In this document: positions 1 through 7,752 of the stretch, piece by piece
Position numbering within the stretch: the first letter of the stretch is position 1
How the letters are laid out: each line of letters opens with the position of its first letter
Source of the DNA: an uncultured Oscillospiraceae bacterium
GTDB lineage: Bacteria; Bacillota; Clostridia; Oscillospirales; Oscillospiraceae
Assembly: GCA_958436045.1 (NCBI GenBank)
Contig: CAUBIP010000007.1
Span: 1 to 35,849, forward strand
Direction: 5' to 3'
Length of the DNA: 35,849 nt
The notes under the pieces: model-generated
The model's database searches: none
What the model saw: the letters and a program-made list of their open reading frames with translations, nothing else
Told to the model about the DNA's origin: nothing
Program-made: the position numbers and the translations under genes

Positions 1-2
1 AT

Positions 3-2303
3 GACCCCGCCGGGCGAACGGTTCTGCAGACCGTCCTGCGGCAGTATGGTATCCCTGCGTATTTTGCCGGACAGCGGCCCCTGCTGCAGGAGCCGGTGTT
101 TGAGATGGTCATCGCCGCGCTGGATGCCGCCACCGGCGGCCTGGAGCGGGAGGACGTCCTGCGCTGGCTCAAATCCGGCCTGGCAGGCGTCGCGCGGGCG
201 GATGTCGACCTGCTTGAAAATTACGCCCTCGTTTGGAACATCTCCGGCAGCCGCTGGGCGTCTGATTGGACGGCCCACCCTGCAGGCTACGATGCCGCGT
301 GGGACGACGATGCCCGGGCCCAGCTTGCCCAGCTGAACGAGCTGCGCGCCAAGGCCCTGGCTCCGCTGCTGCGCCTGCGCCGCGCGCTGGAGTCGGCGGC
401 AGCCGCCGGGCCGATGGTTCAGGCGTTTTACGCGTTCTTGGAAGAGATCGGGCTGGACGGCCAGCTGGAGCAGCAGGCCCAGGCCCAGTATGATGCGGGC
501 CAGCTCCAGGCATCCCAGCAGACGGCCCAGCTGCATGAGATCCTCATCGGCGCCCTGGAGCAGATGTACAGCCTCCTTGCCGCGACGCCCGTCGAGGCGG
601 CCCAGTTTGCCCAGCTGCTGCAGGTGCTGCTGCAGCAGTATCATGTGGCCAGCATCCCGGCGGCGCTGGATTGCGTCGTCTGCGGCGGCATCGGCGATCT
701 GCGGTTCCATACGCCCCGGGCGCTGCTGCTGACGGGCTGCGACGAGGGCGTGCTGCCCCAGTATGCGGCCCCCACCGGTGTCTTCAGCGACCAGGAGCGG
801 GCGCAGCTGCAGACCCTGGGCATCGCCCTCGCGCCGGACAGCTGGCGCACCCTCTCCCGGGCCCTTGCCGTGCTGCACCAGCTGCTGCTGGGCTGCGGCG
901 CGCAGCTGTTCTGGTTCTGTGCGACGGAGCAGCCGTCGTACCTGCAGCTGCGGATGGAGCGGCTGTTCCCAACCCGCCTGGCTGCATATGAAGCGCTGCA
1001 ATATCCCCCGGAATTTTCGGACCCCGCCCTGCTGGCAGCGTCCGCCGTCCTGCCCGAGGGCGGTCCGGCGGCCCAGGCGGCCGCCCTCTTGGACGATGCC
1101 ACTGTCAACGACCGAATGGCGGTGCTGCGCCAGCGGGCGGCCTATACGCCGGGTCTGCTGCAGCGCGCGACGGTGACGGGGCTCTATGGTCAGAAGTTGT
1201 ACCTCTCCGCGTCCCAGATCCAGACCTTTGCCGGGTGCCGCCAGGCGCATTTTCTGCGCTATGGCATCAAGGCCCGGCCTCGGGCCCGGGCGGAGTTTAA
1301 CGCCCCGGTCTATGGGACGTTCGTCCACGCTGTGCTGGAGCAGACAGTCCGGCAGGTGCAGGCCCAGGGCGGCTTTGCCAGCGTCCCGCCGGAGGCCGTT
1401 GAGGCCATCGCCCGGGCGCAGATGGACGCCTGCGCCGCCGCGCTGCGCCCCGGCCCGGAGGTCGAAACGCCCCGCTTTACGTATCTGTTCCAAAGAAATT
1501 ATACAGAGATCCTGACTGTCATCCGGGAGCTGGACGGCGAGCTGCGCCAGTCCCGCTTTGAGCCGGTGCGCTTTGAGCTGCCCTTCCGGCCCGGCACGCC
1601 GATGGGGCCCGTCGAAATTCAGGGCAAGTCCGGGGCGGCGCTGCTTACCGGCGCAGTCGACCGGGTCGACCTGCTGCACACGCCCCAGGGCGACTATGTC
1701 CGCGTCGTGGATTATAAGACGGGCCACCGGGATTTTGATTACACCGATCTTCTAACCGGCCTGGGCCTGCAGATGCTGCTGTATCTCTTCGCCCTGGAGG
1801 AAAACGGCACCCGGGAGTTTGGCGTCCCGGTGAAGCCGGCGGGCGTTCTGTATTTTCCCGCCCGATGCAATCTGCTGACGCTGCCCCAGTCGCCGTCGCC
1901 GGATGCGCTGGCCGCTGTGCGGCAGAAGGACCTGCGCCGCCAGGGCCTGCTCCTGGATGACGAGGCGCTGCTGCAGGCCATGGAGCCCGCCGAGGGCACG
2001 CCCCGGTACCTGCCCTACAGCGTCAAAAAAGACGGGCGCAGCGGCGATCTGGCCAGCCCCGCGCAGCTGGCGCTGCTGCGGCAGCATGTGCGCCGCCTGC
2101 TGGCCGGAATGACCGACGAGCTCTTTGCTGGGAAGATCACCGCCAACCCCTACAGCCGCGGCGCCACCGGCGCCTGCACCTATTGCGATTACGCCCCGAT
2201 CTGCCACCCGGACCCGTCCCAGCTCCGCCGCCTGCAGGCGACGGGCGCGGCGGAATTCTGGGCGCGCCTGGCAAAGGAGGAGGAAGAACATGGCAAAGTT
2301 TGA
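3..2303 (+). CDS. addB: AddB, C-terminal part of ATP-dependent helicase/nuclease subunit B (5'-truncated by window)
   Basis: Second subunit of the AddAB (RexBA) complex, which resects double-strand breaks for RecA-dependent repair. The reading frame is open from base 3, and the first in-frame alternative start (GTG at 96) lies inside conserved sequence, so the gene begins before the window. About 766 residues are present; the family is usually 1100-1170, so the N-terminal helicase-like part is missing. The C-terminal nuclease domain is visible near 1640-1725 with G-x-x-D-R-x-D followed by VVDYKTG, the Asp/Lys metal-dependent nuclease signature. An iron-sulphur cluster is predicted from an early Cys (AGCRQ, near 1235) and a late CTYCDYAPIC cluster near 2175-2205. 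The stop overlaps the start of addA by 14 bases, indicating translational coupling. Family assignment is firm. Confidence 0.95.
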   Translation, partial: DPAGRTVLQTVLRQYGIPAYFAGQRPLLQEPVFEMVIAALDAATGGLEREDVLRWLKSGLAGVARADVDLLENYALVWNISGSRWASDWTAHPAGYDAAWDDDARAQLAQLNELRAKALAPLLRLRRALESAAAAGPMVQAFYAFLEEIGLDGQLEQQAQAQYDAGQLQASQQTAQLHEILIGALEQMYSLLAATPVEAAQFAQLLQVLLQQYHVASIPAALDCVVCGGIGDLRFHTPRALLLTGCDEGVLPQYAAPTGVFSDQERAQLQTLGIALAPDSWRTLSRALAVLHQLLLGCGAQLFWFCATEQPSYLQLRMERLFPTRLAAYEALQYPPEFSDPALLAASAVLPEGGPAAQAAALLDDATVNDRMAVLRQRAAYTPGLLQRATVTGLYGQKLYLSASQIQTFAGCRQAHFLRYGIKARPRARAEFNAPVYGTFVHAVLEQTVRQVQAQGGFASVPPEAVEAIARAQMDACAAALRPGPEVETPRFTYLFQRNYTEILTVIRELDGELRQSRFEPVRFELPFRPGTPMGPVEIQGKSGAALLTGAVDRVDLLHTPQGDYVRVVDYKTGHRDFDYTDLLTGLGLQMLLYLFALEENGTREFGVPVKPAGVLYFPARCNLLTLPQSPSPDALAAVRQKDLRRQGLLLDDEALLQAMEPAEGTPRYLPYSVKKDGRSGDLASPAQLALLRQHVRRLLAGMTDELFAGKITANPYSRGATGACTYCDYAPICHPDPSQLRRLQATGAAEFWARLAKEEEEHGKV

Positions 2304-5300
2304 ACTGACCCCCCAGCAGCGCCAGGCTGTGGAGGAGACGGGCGGGGCCCTGCTCGTCAGCGCCGCGGCGGGCTCCGGCAAGACAAAGGTCCTGGTCGAT
2401 CGCCTGCTGCGCCAGGTCACCAAGCCGGGGGACGCCTGCAATGTCGATGATTTTCTGATCATCACCTATACCCGCGCCGCCGCCGGGGAGCTCCGGGGCA
2501 AGATCGCCGCCGCCCTGCAGGAGCGCCTGGCAGAGTCGCCGGACGATCTGCATCTGCAGCGGCAGCTGCACCGGGTCTACTTAGCCCAGATCTCGACGGT
2601 CCACGCCTTCTGCGCCCAGCTGCTGCGGCAATATGCCGCCCAGACGCAGCTGCCGGTGGATTTCCGCGTCGCCGAGGAGAGCGACTGCGCCCAGCTGCGG
2701 GCGCAGACTCTGGAGCGGGTCCTGGAGGAGGCGTATGCCGCGCTGGAGCGCGACCCGGACGCCCAATTCTTTCTCGATACCCTAGGGGCGGGCCGATCCG
2801 ATGCCCGGGCCGCCGCTCTGATCGGCCAGCTGTTTGACAAGGCCGTCTGTCAGCCGGACCCGGACGCCTGGCTCGCCCGCTGCGGCCAGCCCGACGGCAA
2901 GACGCCGGACGAGACGCCCTGGGGCAAGCTGCTGCTGGCCCACTACCACGAGGTCATCACCCGGCTACGGGCGATGCTGGAGGCGGCAGGGGCGAGTCTC
3001 GTCGTGGACGATGCCCTGCAGGAAAAATACGCCCCGGCCCTCCAGGCAGACCTGGCCCAGCTGGACCGCCTGGCAGGGGCGGTGACATGGGAAGAAATTT
3101 ATGCCGTCCGTCAGCTGGAATTCACCCCGCTGGCCCGCGCCGGGAAGGACGCCGACCCGGTGTTAAAGGCCCAAATCCAGGCGGCCCGCAAGGAGGAGAA
3201 GGAGCAGCTGACCCGCTTGCTTGCCCTCTTCAGCGCCCCGGCAGCGGAGACGATGGCCGAGCAGGCCCAGTGCAGCCGGGCCATCCGCGGCCTGGTCAGC
3301 CTGACCCGCCGCTTTGCCGCCCGCTGGCGGCAGGAAAAGCGCCGCCGCAAATGGCTGGATTTCTCCGACCTTGAGCAGGAGACCCGGCGGCTGCTCTGCA
3401 CTCCAGGCGGCGCGCCCACGGCCATCGCCCGGGAGGTCTCCCAGCGCTACCGGGAGATCATGGTGGACGAATACCAGGATTCCAACCGCCTGCAGGACAG
3501 CATCTTCTTCGCCATCTCCCGGGAAGGGGAAAATGTCTTTCTCGTCGGTGACGTGAAGCAGTCCATCTACCGCTTCCGCCTGGCAGACCCGACGATCTTC
3601 CTGGAAAAATACCGCGCCTGGCCCGACTGCGCAGATGCTTTGCCGGGGCAGCCCCGCCGCATTCTGCTCTCCCAGAATTTCCGCTCCCGGGCGGAGATCC
3701 TGGATGCGACGAATGACATTTGCCGCGACGCCATGAGCCAGGCCGTGGGCGATGTGGATTATAACGACGCCGAGGCCCTCCGCTGCGGCCGGGTCCTGGA
3801 GGAGCCGCCCCAGCAGACGGTGGAGCTGCACTGCATCGACCTTGCCTATGACGACGAGACGGAGCACCCGGAAAAGCGGGATGCCGAGGCCGCCTGGGTC
3901 GCCCAGCGCATCGAGGGCCTGCTGCGGGAGGCGGCTTATGTCGCCACCCCCACCGGTCCGCGCCGGGTCGGGGCTGGGGATATTGTGATCCTGCTGAGCA
4001 CGATGCGCTCCGTCGCTCCGGCCTATGTCCGGGCGCTGCAGCAGCGGGGCATCCCCGTCTCCTGCGACCAGGAGGGCGATCTGCTGGCCTGCCCGGAGAT
4101 TACGCAGCTGGTCTCCCTGCTGCAGGTGATCGACAATCCCCACCAGGACATCCCCCTCTACGCGGCCCTGGCAAGCCCGCTCCTGGGCTTTACCGCCGAT
4201 GAGATCGCCCAGGCCCGGGCCGGGCGGCGGCAGGGCGATCTGTACGCTTGCCTGCAGGCTCACGCCGAGACGGATGAGAAAACGGTCAACTTTTTGGAGC
4301 AGCTGCGCGCCTGGCGCGCCTGGGCGGCCCAGCTGCCGGTGGATGCGCTTTTGGCGGAGCTCTACCGGGCGCTGGACCTGACCGGCGTCTTCGGCGCAAT
4401 GCCGTCTGGCAGCGCGCGCATCAGCCACCTGCGGGACTTTTTCTGCCTGGCGTCTGGTGCGGTGCAGGCCGGTAACGGCTGGCTGCACGGCTTCCTGCGC
4501 CAGCTGGAGGGCCGCGCCGCCCAGGGCATCCCGCTGCGCCAGCAGGCGTCCAGCGGCGCGGTCCGGATCATGAGCATTCACAAATCCAAGGGGCTGGAAT
4601 TTCCCGTCGTCATCCTGGCGGGGCTCTCCAAGCGGTTCAACCTGCAGGATATGACGGCCCCGGTGCTGCTACACCCCCAGCTGGGCGCGGCGGTGAACGT
4701 TGTCGATTTGGCGGGCCGCGTGCAGTATCCGTCGGCGGCCAAGCGGGCCATGGCGCTACAGCTGCGGCGGGAGATGGTCTCGGAGGAGCTGCGGGTCCTG
4801 TATGTCGCCCTGACCCGGGCGCGGGATATGCTCATCATGACCTACGCCCAGTCCGGCCTTGCCAAGCAGCTGGCGCAGCTGGTCTGGCAGTTGGATTGGC
4901 TGCCCCGGCCTGCGCTGTCGGCCAAGGCAGCGCGCCTGGGCGACTGGGTTCTGCAGCACGCGATGCAGCGGGTCGAGGCTGGGGCGCTCTTTGCCGCCGC
5001 CGGGCGGCCCCAGCAGCTGAAGACCGGGGGTGCGCCCTGGCGCATCTGCCTGCACGACGGGCAGGCCGTCTTGGATGCGATGGCCGCCCCGGCCCCGGCG
5101 GCGCAGGCCATCCCGGTGCAAGACAACGGTCCCGCCCTCTCCGGCCCGGCGCTGCGGCAGTGGATGGCCTTCCAGTACCCCGATACCGCCCTGGCCCAGG
5201 TGCCCTCTAAAATCACGGCGACGCAGCTCAAGGGCCGCTTCCTCGACCAGGAGGTCGGAGATGCGCCGCTGCCGCTGCGTTTGCGCAAGGCCAGCTTCCA

Positions 5301-5826
5301 GGCGGGCCCCCAGCCCCTGCGCCCGGCCCAGATCGGCACGGCGACGCATCTTGCCATGCAATTTTTGCGCTACGAGGCCTGTACCACACTGGCGGACACC
5401 CAGGCGGAGATCGCCAGGCTCCAGCGGGAGGAATATCTGACGCCCGCCCAGGCCGAGGCCGTCAGCAGCGAGAAGATATGGCGGCTGTTCCAAAGCCCGC
5501 TGGGCCAGCGGATCTTAAACGCGCCGGACTGCATCCGGGAGTTTAAATTCTCCGTCCTGGCCGATGCCGGGGCCTATTTTCCCCAGGCCGCCGGCCAGGA
5601 GATCATGCTCCAGGGCGTGACGGACTGCTGCCTGGTCGAACCGGCGGGCCTGGTCGTCATCGACTTCAAGACGGACCGAGTCACAGCCCAGACGCAGACC
5701 CGCGCCGCCGCGTATTATCAGGGCCAGCTGGATGCCTATGCCAAGGCCCTGGCGGAAATTTTCCAAAAGCCGGTGCAGGAGAAGCTCCTTTATTTCTTTG
5801 CTACCGAGGAGGCGGTCCCCGTCTGA
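2290..5826 (+). CDS. addA: AddA, ATP-dependent helicase/nuclease subunit A
   Basis: UvrD-like superfamily 1 helicase fused to a RecB-type nuclease; it unwinds and degrades DNA ends with AddB. The ATG at 2290 is chosen because AAAGGAGGAGG lies just upstream and the protein then opens with the usual Q-motif (LTPQQ). The frame stays open further upstream but only inside addB. Motifs in order: Walker A AAAGSGKT (residues 25-32), TYTRAAAGEL (motif Ia), STVHAFC, the Walker B-like VDEYQDSN, GDVKQSIYRFR, SQNFRSR, SIHKSKGLEFP and YVALTRARD. The C-terminal nuclease shows GTATHLAMQF, then VTDCC and VVIDFKTDRV. At 1178 residues it is near the usual length of about 1200. All catalytic motifs appear intact. 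Confidence 0.96.
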   Translation: MAKFELTPQQRQAVEETGGALLVSAAAGSGKTKVLVDRLLRQVTKPGDACNVDDFLIITYTRAAAGELRGKIAAALQERLAESPDDLHLQRQLHRVYLAQISTVHAFCAQLLRQYAAQTQLPVDFRVAEESDCAQLRAQTLERVLEEAYAALERDPDAQFFLDTLGAGRSDARAAALIGQLFDKAVCQPDPDAWLARCGQPDGKTPDETPWGKLLLAHYHEVITRLRAMLEAAGASLVVDDALQEKYAPALQADLAQLDRLAGAVTWEEIYAVRQLEFTPLARAGKDADPVLKAQIQAARKEEKEQLTRLLALFSAPAAETMAEQAQCSRAIRGLVSLTRRFAARWRQEKRRRKWLDFSDLEQETRRLLCTPGGAPTAIAREVSQRYREIMVDEYQDSNRLQDSIFFAISREGENVFLVGDVKQSIYRFRLADPTIFLEKYRAWPDCADALPGQPRRILLSQNFRSRAEILDATNDICRDAMSQAVGDVDYNDAEALRCGRVLEEPPQQTVELHCIDLAYDDETEHPEKRDAEAAWVAQRIEGLLREAAYVATPTGPRRVGAGDIVILLSTMRSVAPAYVRALQQRGIPVSCDQEGDLLACPEITQLVSLLQVIDNPHQDIPLYAALASPLLGFTADEIAQARAGRRQGDLYACLQAHAETDEKTVNFLEQLRAWRAWAAQLPVDALLAELYRALDLTGVFGAMPSGSARISHLRDFFCLASGAVQAGNGWLHGFLRQLEGRAAQGIPLRQQASSGAVRIMSIHKSKGLEFPVVILAGLSKRFNLQDMTAPVLLHPQLGAAVNVVDLAGRVQYPSAAKRAMALQLRREMVSEELRVLYVALTRARDMLIMTYAQSGLAKQLAQLVWQLDWLPRPALSAKAARLGDWVLQHAMQRVEAGALFAAAGRPQQLKTGGAPWRICLHDGQAVLDAMAAPAPAAQAIPVQDNGPALSGPALRQWMAFQYPDTALAQVPSKITATQLKGRFLDQEVGDAPLPLRLRKASFQAGPQPLRPAQIGTATHLAMQFLRYEACTTLADTQAEIARLQREEYLTPAQAEAVSSEKIWRLFQSPLGQRILNAPDCIREFKFSVLADAGAYFPQAAGQEIMLQGVTDCCLVEPAGLVVIDFKTDRVTAQTQTRAAAYYQGQLDAYAKALAEIFQKPVQEKLLYFFATEEAVPV

Positions 5827-5865
5827 CGAAGCGTCTGGTACAGCGGCCTGCTGAAATCTGAAAAG

Positions 5866-5895
5866 CCCCCGGCAGAGATATGTCTCCGCCGGGGG
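5866..5895 (-). terminator. Hairpin terminator between convergent addA and the spore genes
   Basis: CCCCCGGC pairs with GCCGGGGG, then after one mismatch four further pairs close a TATG loop. Read on the minus strand the stem is followed by CTTTTC, so it best fits termination of the leftward sporulation genes. It may also stop addA transcripts, but the plus-strand side has no T-run. Confidence 0.6.
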
Positions 5896-6006
5896 TCGTG
5901 TGTTGGATGCAGGGGTGGCTCAAGGGCTGCAAGCGCATTTGAGCGGCGCCTGCATCCGGCGGCGCAGCGCAGATGGGGCGCGCGGCGCCGCGTGCGCAGC
6001 AGCGCA

Positions 6007-6141
6007 TTACTGCTGGTTCGTCTTCTGGTTCTGGTTCTGCTGATTCTGCTGCTGATTCTGCTGCTGATTCTGCTGCTGATTCTGCTGCTGATTCTGCTGC
6101 TGATTCGTCTTCTGGTTCTGCTTCTGATTTCTGTTTTCCAT
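6007..6141 (-). CDS. 44-residue Asn/Gln repeat protein, probable forespore (SASP-like) small protein
   Basis: A 45-codon frame too short for usual gene callers. It starts at ATG 6141 with AGGAGG eight bases upstream and ends at TAA 6007. Composition is almost only Asn, Gln, Lys and Thr: MENRNQKQNQKT, five perfect NQQQ units, then NQQNQNQKTNQQ. There is no hydrophobic segment and no cysteine. It lies 88 bases downstream of spoVAE and has its own sigma-G-like promoter at 6190-6218. Asn/Gln-rich repeat proteins driven by sigma-G are known in spores (gamma-type SASPs of Bacillus, a degradable amino-acid store). Homology is not claimed: the resemblance is in composition, size, promoter and neighbourhood. 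That the gene is real is well supported by the ribosome-binding site, promoter and codon-periodic repeat; its function is inference. Confidence 0.75.
   Translation of the reverse strand: MENRNQKQNQKTNQQQNQQQNQQQNQQQNQQQNQQNQNQKTNQQ
6043..6102. repeat. Perfect 12-bp tandem repeat, five copies
   Basis: ATTCTGCTGCTG is repeated five times without a mismatch and encodes the NQQQ units of the small leftward protein. The 12-bp period keeps the frame, so copy-number change by slippage would lengthen or shorten the protein without breaking it. Confidence 0.95.
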
Positions 6142-6189
6142 GGTAGGAAGCCTCCTGTTCTTTGAAGTTTTGCGGCCTTGCCGCAGCGT

Positions 6190-6218
6190 TAGTATGCCCC
6201 GGCGCCCGGCGCTTATGC
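6190..6218 (-). promoter_or_regulatory. Sigma-G-type (forespore) promoter for the Asn/Gln-rich small gene
   Basis: On the minus strand GCATA (6218-6214) is followed after 17 bases by CATACTA (6196-6190). Both match the forespore sigma-G consensus (GHATR, about 18 bases, CATWHTA). Transcription would begin near 6183, giving a leader of about 42 bases that carries a small GCGGC-AAG-GCCGC hairpin (6172-6184) before the AGGAGG site. Confidence 0.7.
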
Positions 6219-6229
6219 GTCCGTCCCGG

Positions 6230-6586
6230 TCAGGATTTATCCCGGGGCCGGAAGCACAGCGCCGCCAGCAGCCCGAAGAAGACCGCCGCCGTGACGCCGC
6301 CCGCCGCGGCCTCCAGCCCGCCGGTGAGGATGCCCAGCCAGCCCCGTTTGTCGACGGCTGCCCGGACGCCCTTTGCCAACAGATTGCCGAAGCCCGTCAG
6401 AGGGACGGACGCGCCTGCACCGCCCCAGTCCAGCAGCTTCGGATAGAGCCCGACGGCCCCCAGCACGACCCCCGCGACGACATAGCCCGTCAGGATCCGC
6501 GCCGGGGTCATATTCGTTTTGTCGATGAGAATTTGCCCGATGGCGCACAGCGCGCCGCCCAGCAAAAATGCCTTGAGAAATTCCAT
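6230..6586 (-). CDS. spoVAE: SpoVAE (SpoVAEb-type) stage V sporulation membrane protein
   Basis: Inner-forespore-membrane component of the SpoVA system, which moves calcium-dipicolinate into the developing spore and out again at germination. The 118 residues are mostly hydrophobic, with several membrane-spanning stretches (FLKAFLLGGALCAIGQILI; ILTGYVVAGVVLGAVGLY; AAAGGVTAAVFFGLLAALCF). The Gly-rich middle (PLTGFGNLLAKGV) is typical of the SpoVAC/SpoVAE family, and the length matches SpoVAEb (about 116). The start codon lies one base after the spoVAD stop, with GGAGGGTACGTGAT immediately upstream, so the two genes are translationally coupled. Confidence 0.9.
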   Translation of the reverse strand: MEFLKAFLLGGALCAIGQILIDKTNMTPARILTGYVVAGVVLGAVGLYPKLLDWGGAGASVPLTGFGNLLAKGVRAAVDKRGWLGILTGGLEAAAGGVTAAVFFGLLAALCFRPRDKS

Positions 6587-6587
6587 A

Positions 6588-7604
6588 TCACGTACCCTCC
6601 TTGTCCGCGCAGATCGAAACGGCGTGACACACGCCGGGGATGGACTCGCCCTGGTTCGTCGAGGTAGGGGAGAGGAGCGCCCCGGTTCCGCAAAAGAGCA
6701 GCCGTCGGAGCTTTTTCTGCTGAAACAGCGCCATCAGATAGCTGCAGAGCACGGAGGCGGAGCAGCCGCAGCCCGAGCCCCCGGCGTGGACGTCCTGCCC
6801 CGGCAGGTCGAAGATCAGGCAGCCGCAGTCGTCGTAGTTTTCCAGCTTCACGCCGTCGCGCTGGAAAAAGTCCAGGACGATCTGCCGCCCGATCTTGCCC
6901 AGGTCCCCGGTGACGATCAGGTCGTAATCCTGCGGTGTCCGGTCCAGGTCCCGGAAGTGGGCCGTCAGGGTGTCGTATGCCGCCGGGGCCATGGCTGCGC
7001 CCATCTGGTTGGCGTCCTTGATGCCCAGGTCGCAGATGGACCCGACCGTCGCCGCCTCCAGATACGGCCCCGACCCCTCCCGGGTGACGATCATGCACCC
7101 GGCCCCGGTGACGGTCCACTGGGCTGTCGGCGTCCGCTGGGCTCCGTAGCCCAGAGGGTTGCGGTACTGCCGCTCCGACGAGGCAAAGTGGGAGGAGGTC
7201 AGCGCCGCCGCCCGGCGGGCGTAGCGCCCATCGACGGCGGCTCCGGCCAGCAGCAGCCCCTCGGCCATGGTCGAGCAGGCACCGTAGAGCCCCAGGGTCG
7301 GGATGCCCGTGCCCCGCAGGCTGAACGATGAGCCGATGCACTGGTTGAGCAGGTCCCCGGAGAAGACGACGCCCAGGTTCTCTTTCTCCAGGCCGCCCTT
7401 TTCCAGGGCCGTCTCCAGCGCCAACTGCTGCATTCGGTTTTCCGCTTTCTCCCAGGTCTTCTGACCGAAATAGGTGTCGTCGCTGGTGTAGTCAAAGTAT
7501 TGGCCCAGCGGCCCGGCGTGTTCCTTTTTCCCTGCGACGGCGGCGTAGCTCCAGATCGCCGGGCGGGTCTCATAGTAAATGCTCTGTTTGCCTTTTTGCG
7601 GCAT
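6588..7604 (-). CDS. spoVAD: SpoVAD stage V sporulation protein
   Basis: Peripheral SpoVA component that binds dipicolinic acid; the fold is thiolase/FabH-like. The 338 residues equal the usual family length. Recognisable parts are FGQKTWEKAENRM near the N-terminus, GLYGACSTMAEGLLLA around the position of the thiolase active-site Cys, NPLGYGAQRTPTAQWTVTGA, the GDLGKIG turn, and C-terminal GTGALLSPTSTNQGESIPG. The start at 7604 follows a weak GGTGAT-type site. Downstream spoVAE follows after one base. The usual upstream partner spoVAC is absent: only 148 non-coding bases, holding a terminator, separate it from the clp gene. I did not find a convincing sigma-G promoter in front of it. Confidence 0.93.
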   Translation of the reverse strand: MPQKGKQSIYYETRPAIWSYAAVAGKKEHAGPLGQYFDYTSDDTYFGQKTWEKAENRMQQLALETALEKGGLEKENLGVVFSGDLLNQCIGSSFSLRGTGIPTLGLYGACSTMAEGLLLAGAAVDGRYARRAAALTSSHFASSERQYRNPLGYGAQRTPTAQWTVTGAGCMIVTREGSGPYLEAATVGSICDLGIKDANQMGAAMAPAAYDTLTAHFRDLDRTPQDYDLIVTGDLGKIGRQIVLDFFQRDGVKLENYDDCGCLIFDLPGQDVHAGGSGCGCSASVLCSYLMALFQQKKLRRLLFCGTGALLSPTSTNQGESIPGVCHAVSICADKEGT

Positions 7605-7661
7605 AATCCATCACCTGATCTTCCTGCGCGATAATTCGTTCCTGCCTTAGTTTGCCTGCTT

Positions 7662-7710
7662 TGCAAAAAAATAACCGGACGCACCGCGTTTTTATGCGGT
7701 GCGTCCGGTT
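7662..7710 (-). terminator. Strong intrinsic terminator after the Clp ATPase gene
   Basis: A perfect 15-bp stem (AACCGGACGCACCGC, 7673-7687, with its complement 7696-7710) and an 8-base loop. On the minus strand it is followed by TATTTTTTT. It ends the long leftward gene run. The plus-strand side (GGTTTTGC) is weaker. Confidence 0.9.
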
Positions 7711-7752
7711 TTGCATATTCTGTTTGTGTGCTTGCGAATTGTGAGCGATGGT

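Noticed and set aside
3163..4581. 472-residue open frame on the minus strand inside addA, and similar long antisense frames at 6519-7331, 8806-10470, 11277-12773, 13966-15645, 16648-18141, 29616-31025 and 31660-32841
   Set aside because: GC-rich codon bias opens antisense frames. Each lies fully over a gene with intact family motifs, and their translations show no recognisable domain.
6043..6102. Tandem repeats as a possible CRISPR array
   Set aside because: The 12-bp units are contiguous without spacers and encode protein; no cas genes.
7605..7680. Sigma-G promoter for spoVAD
   Set aside because: The best match (TAATTCG on the plus strand, read in reverse) has several mismatches and no -35 partner at the right distance.
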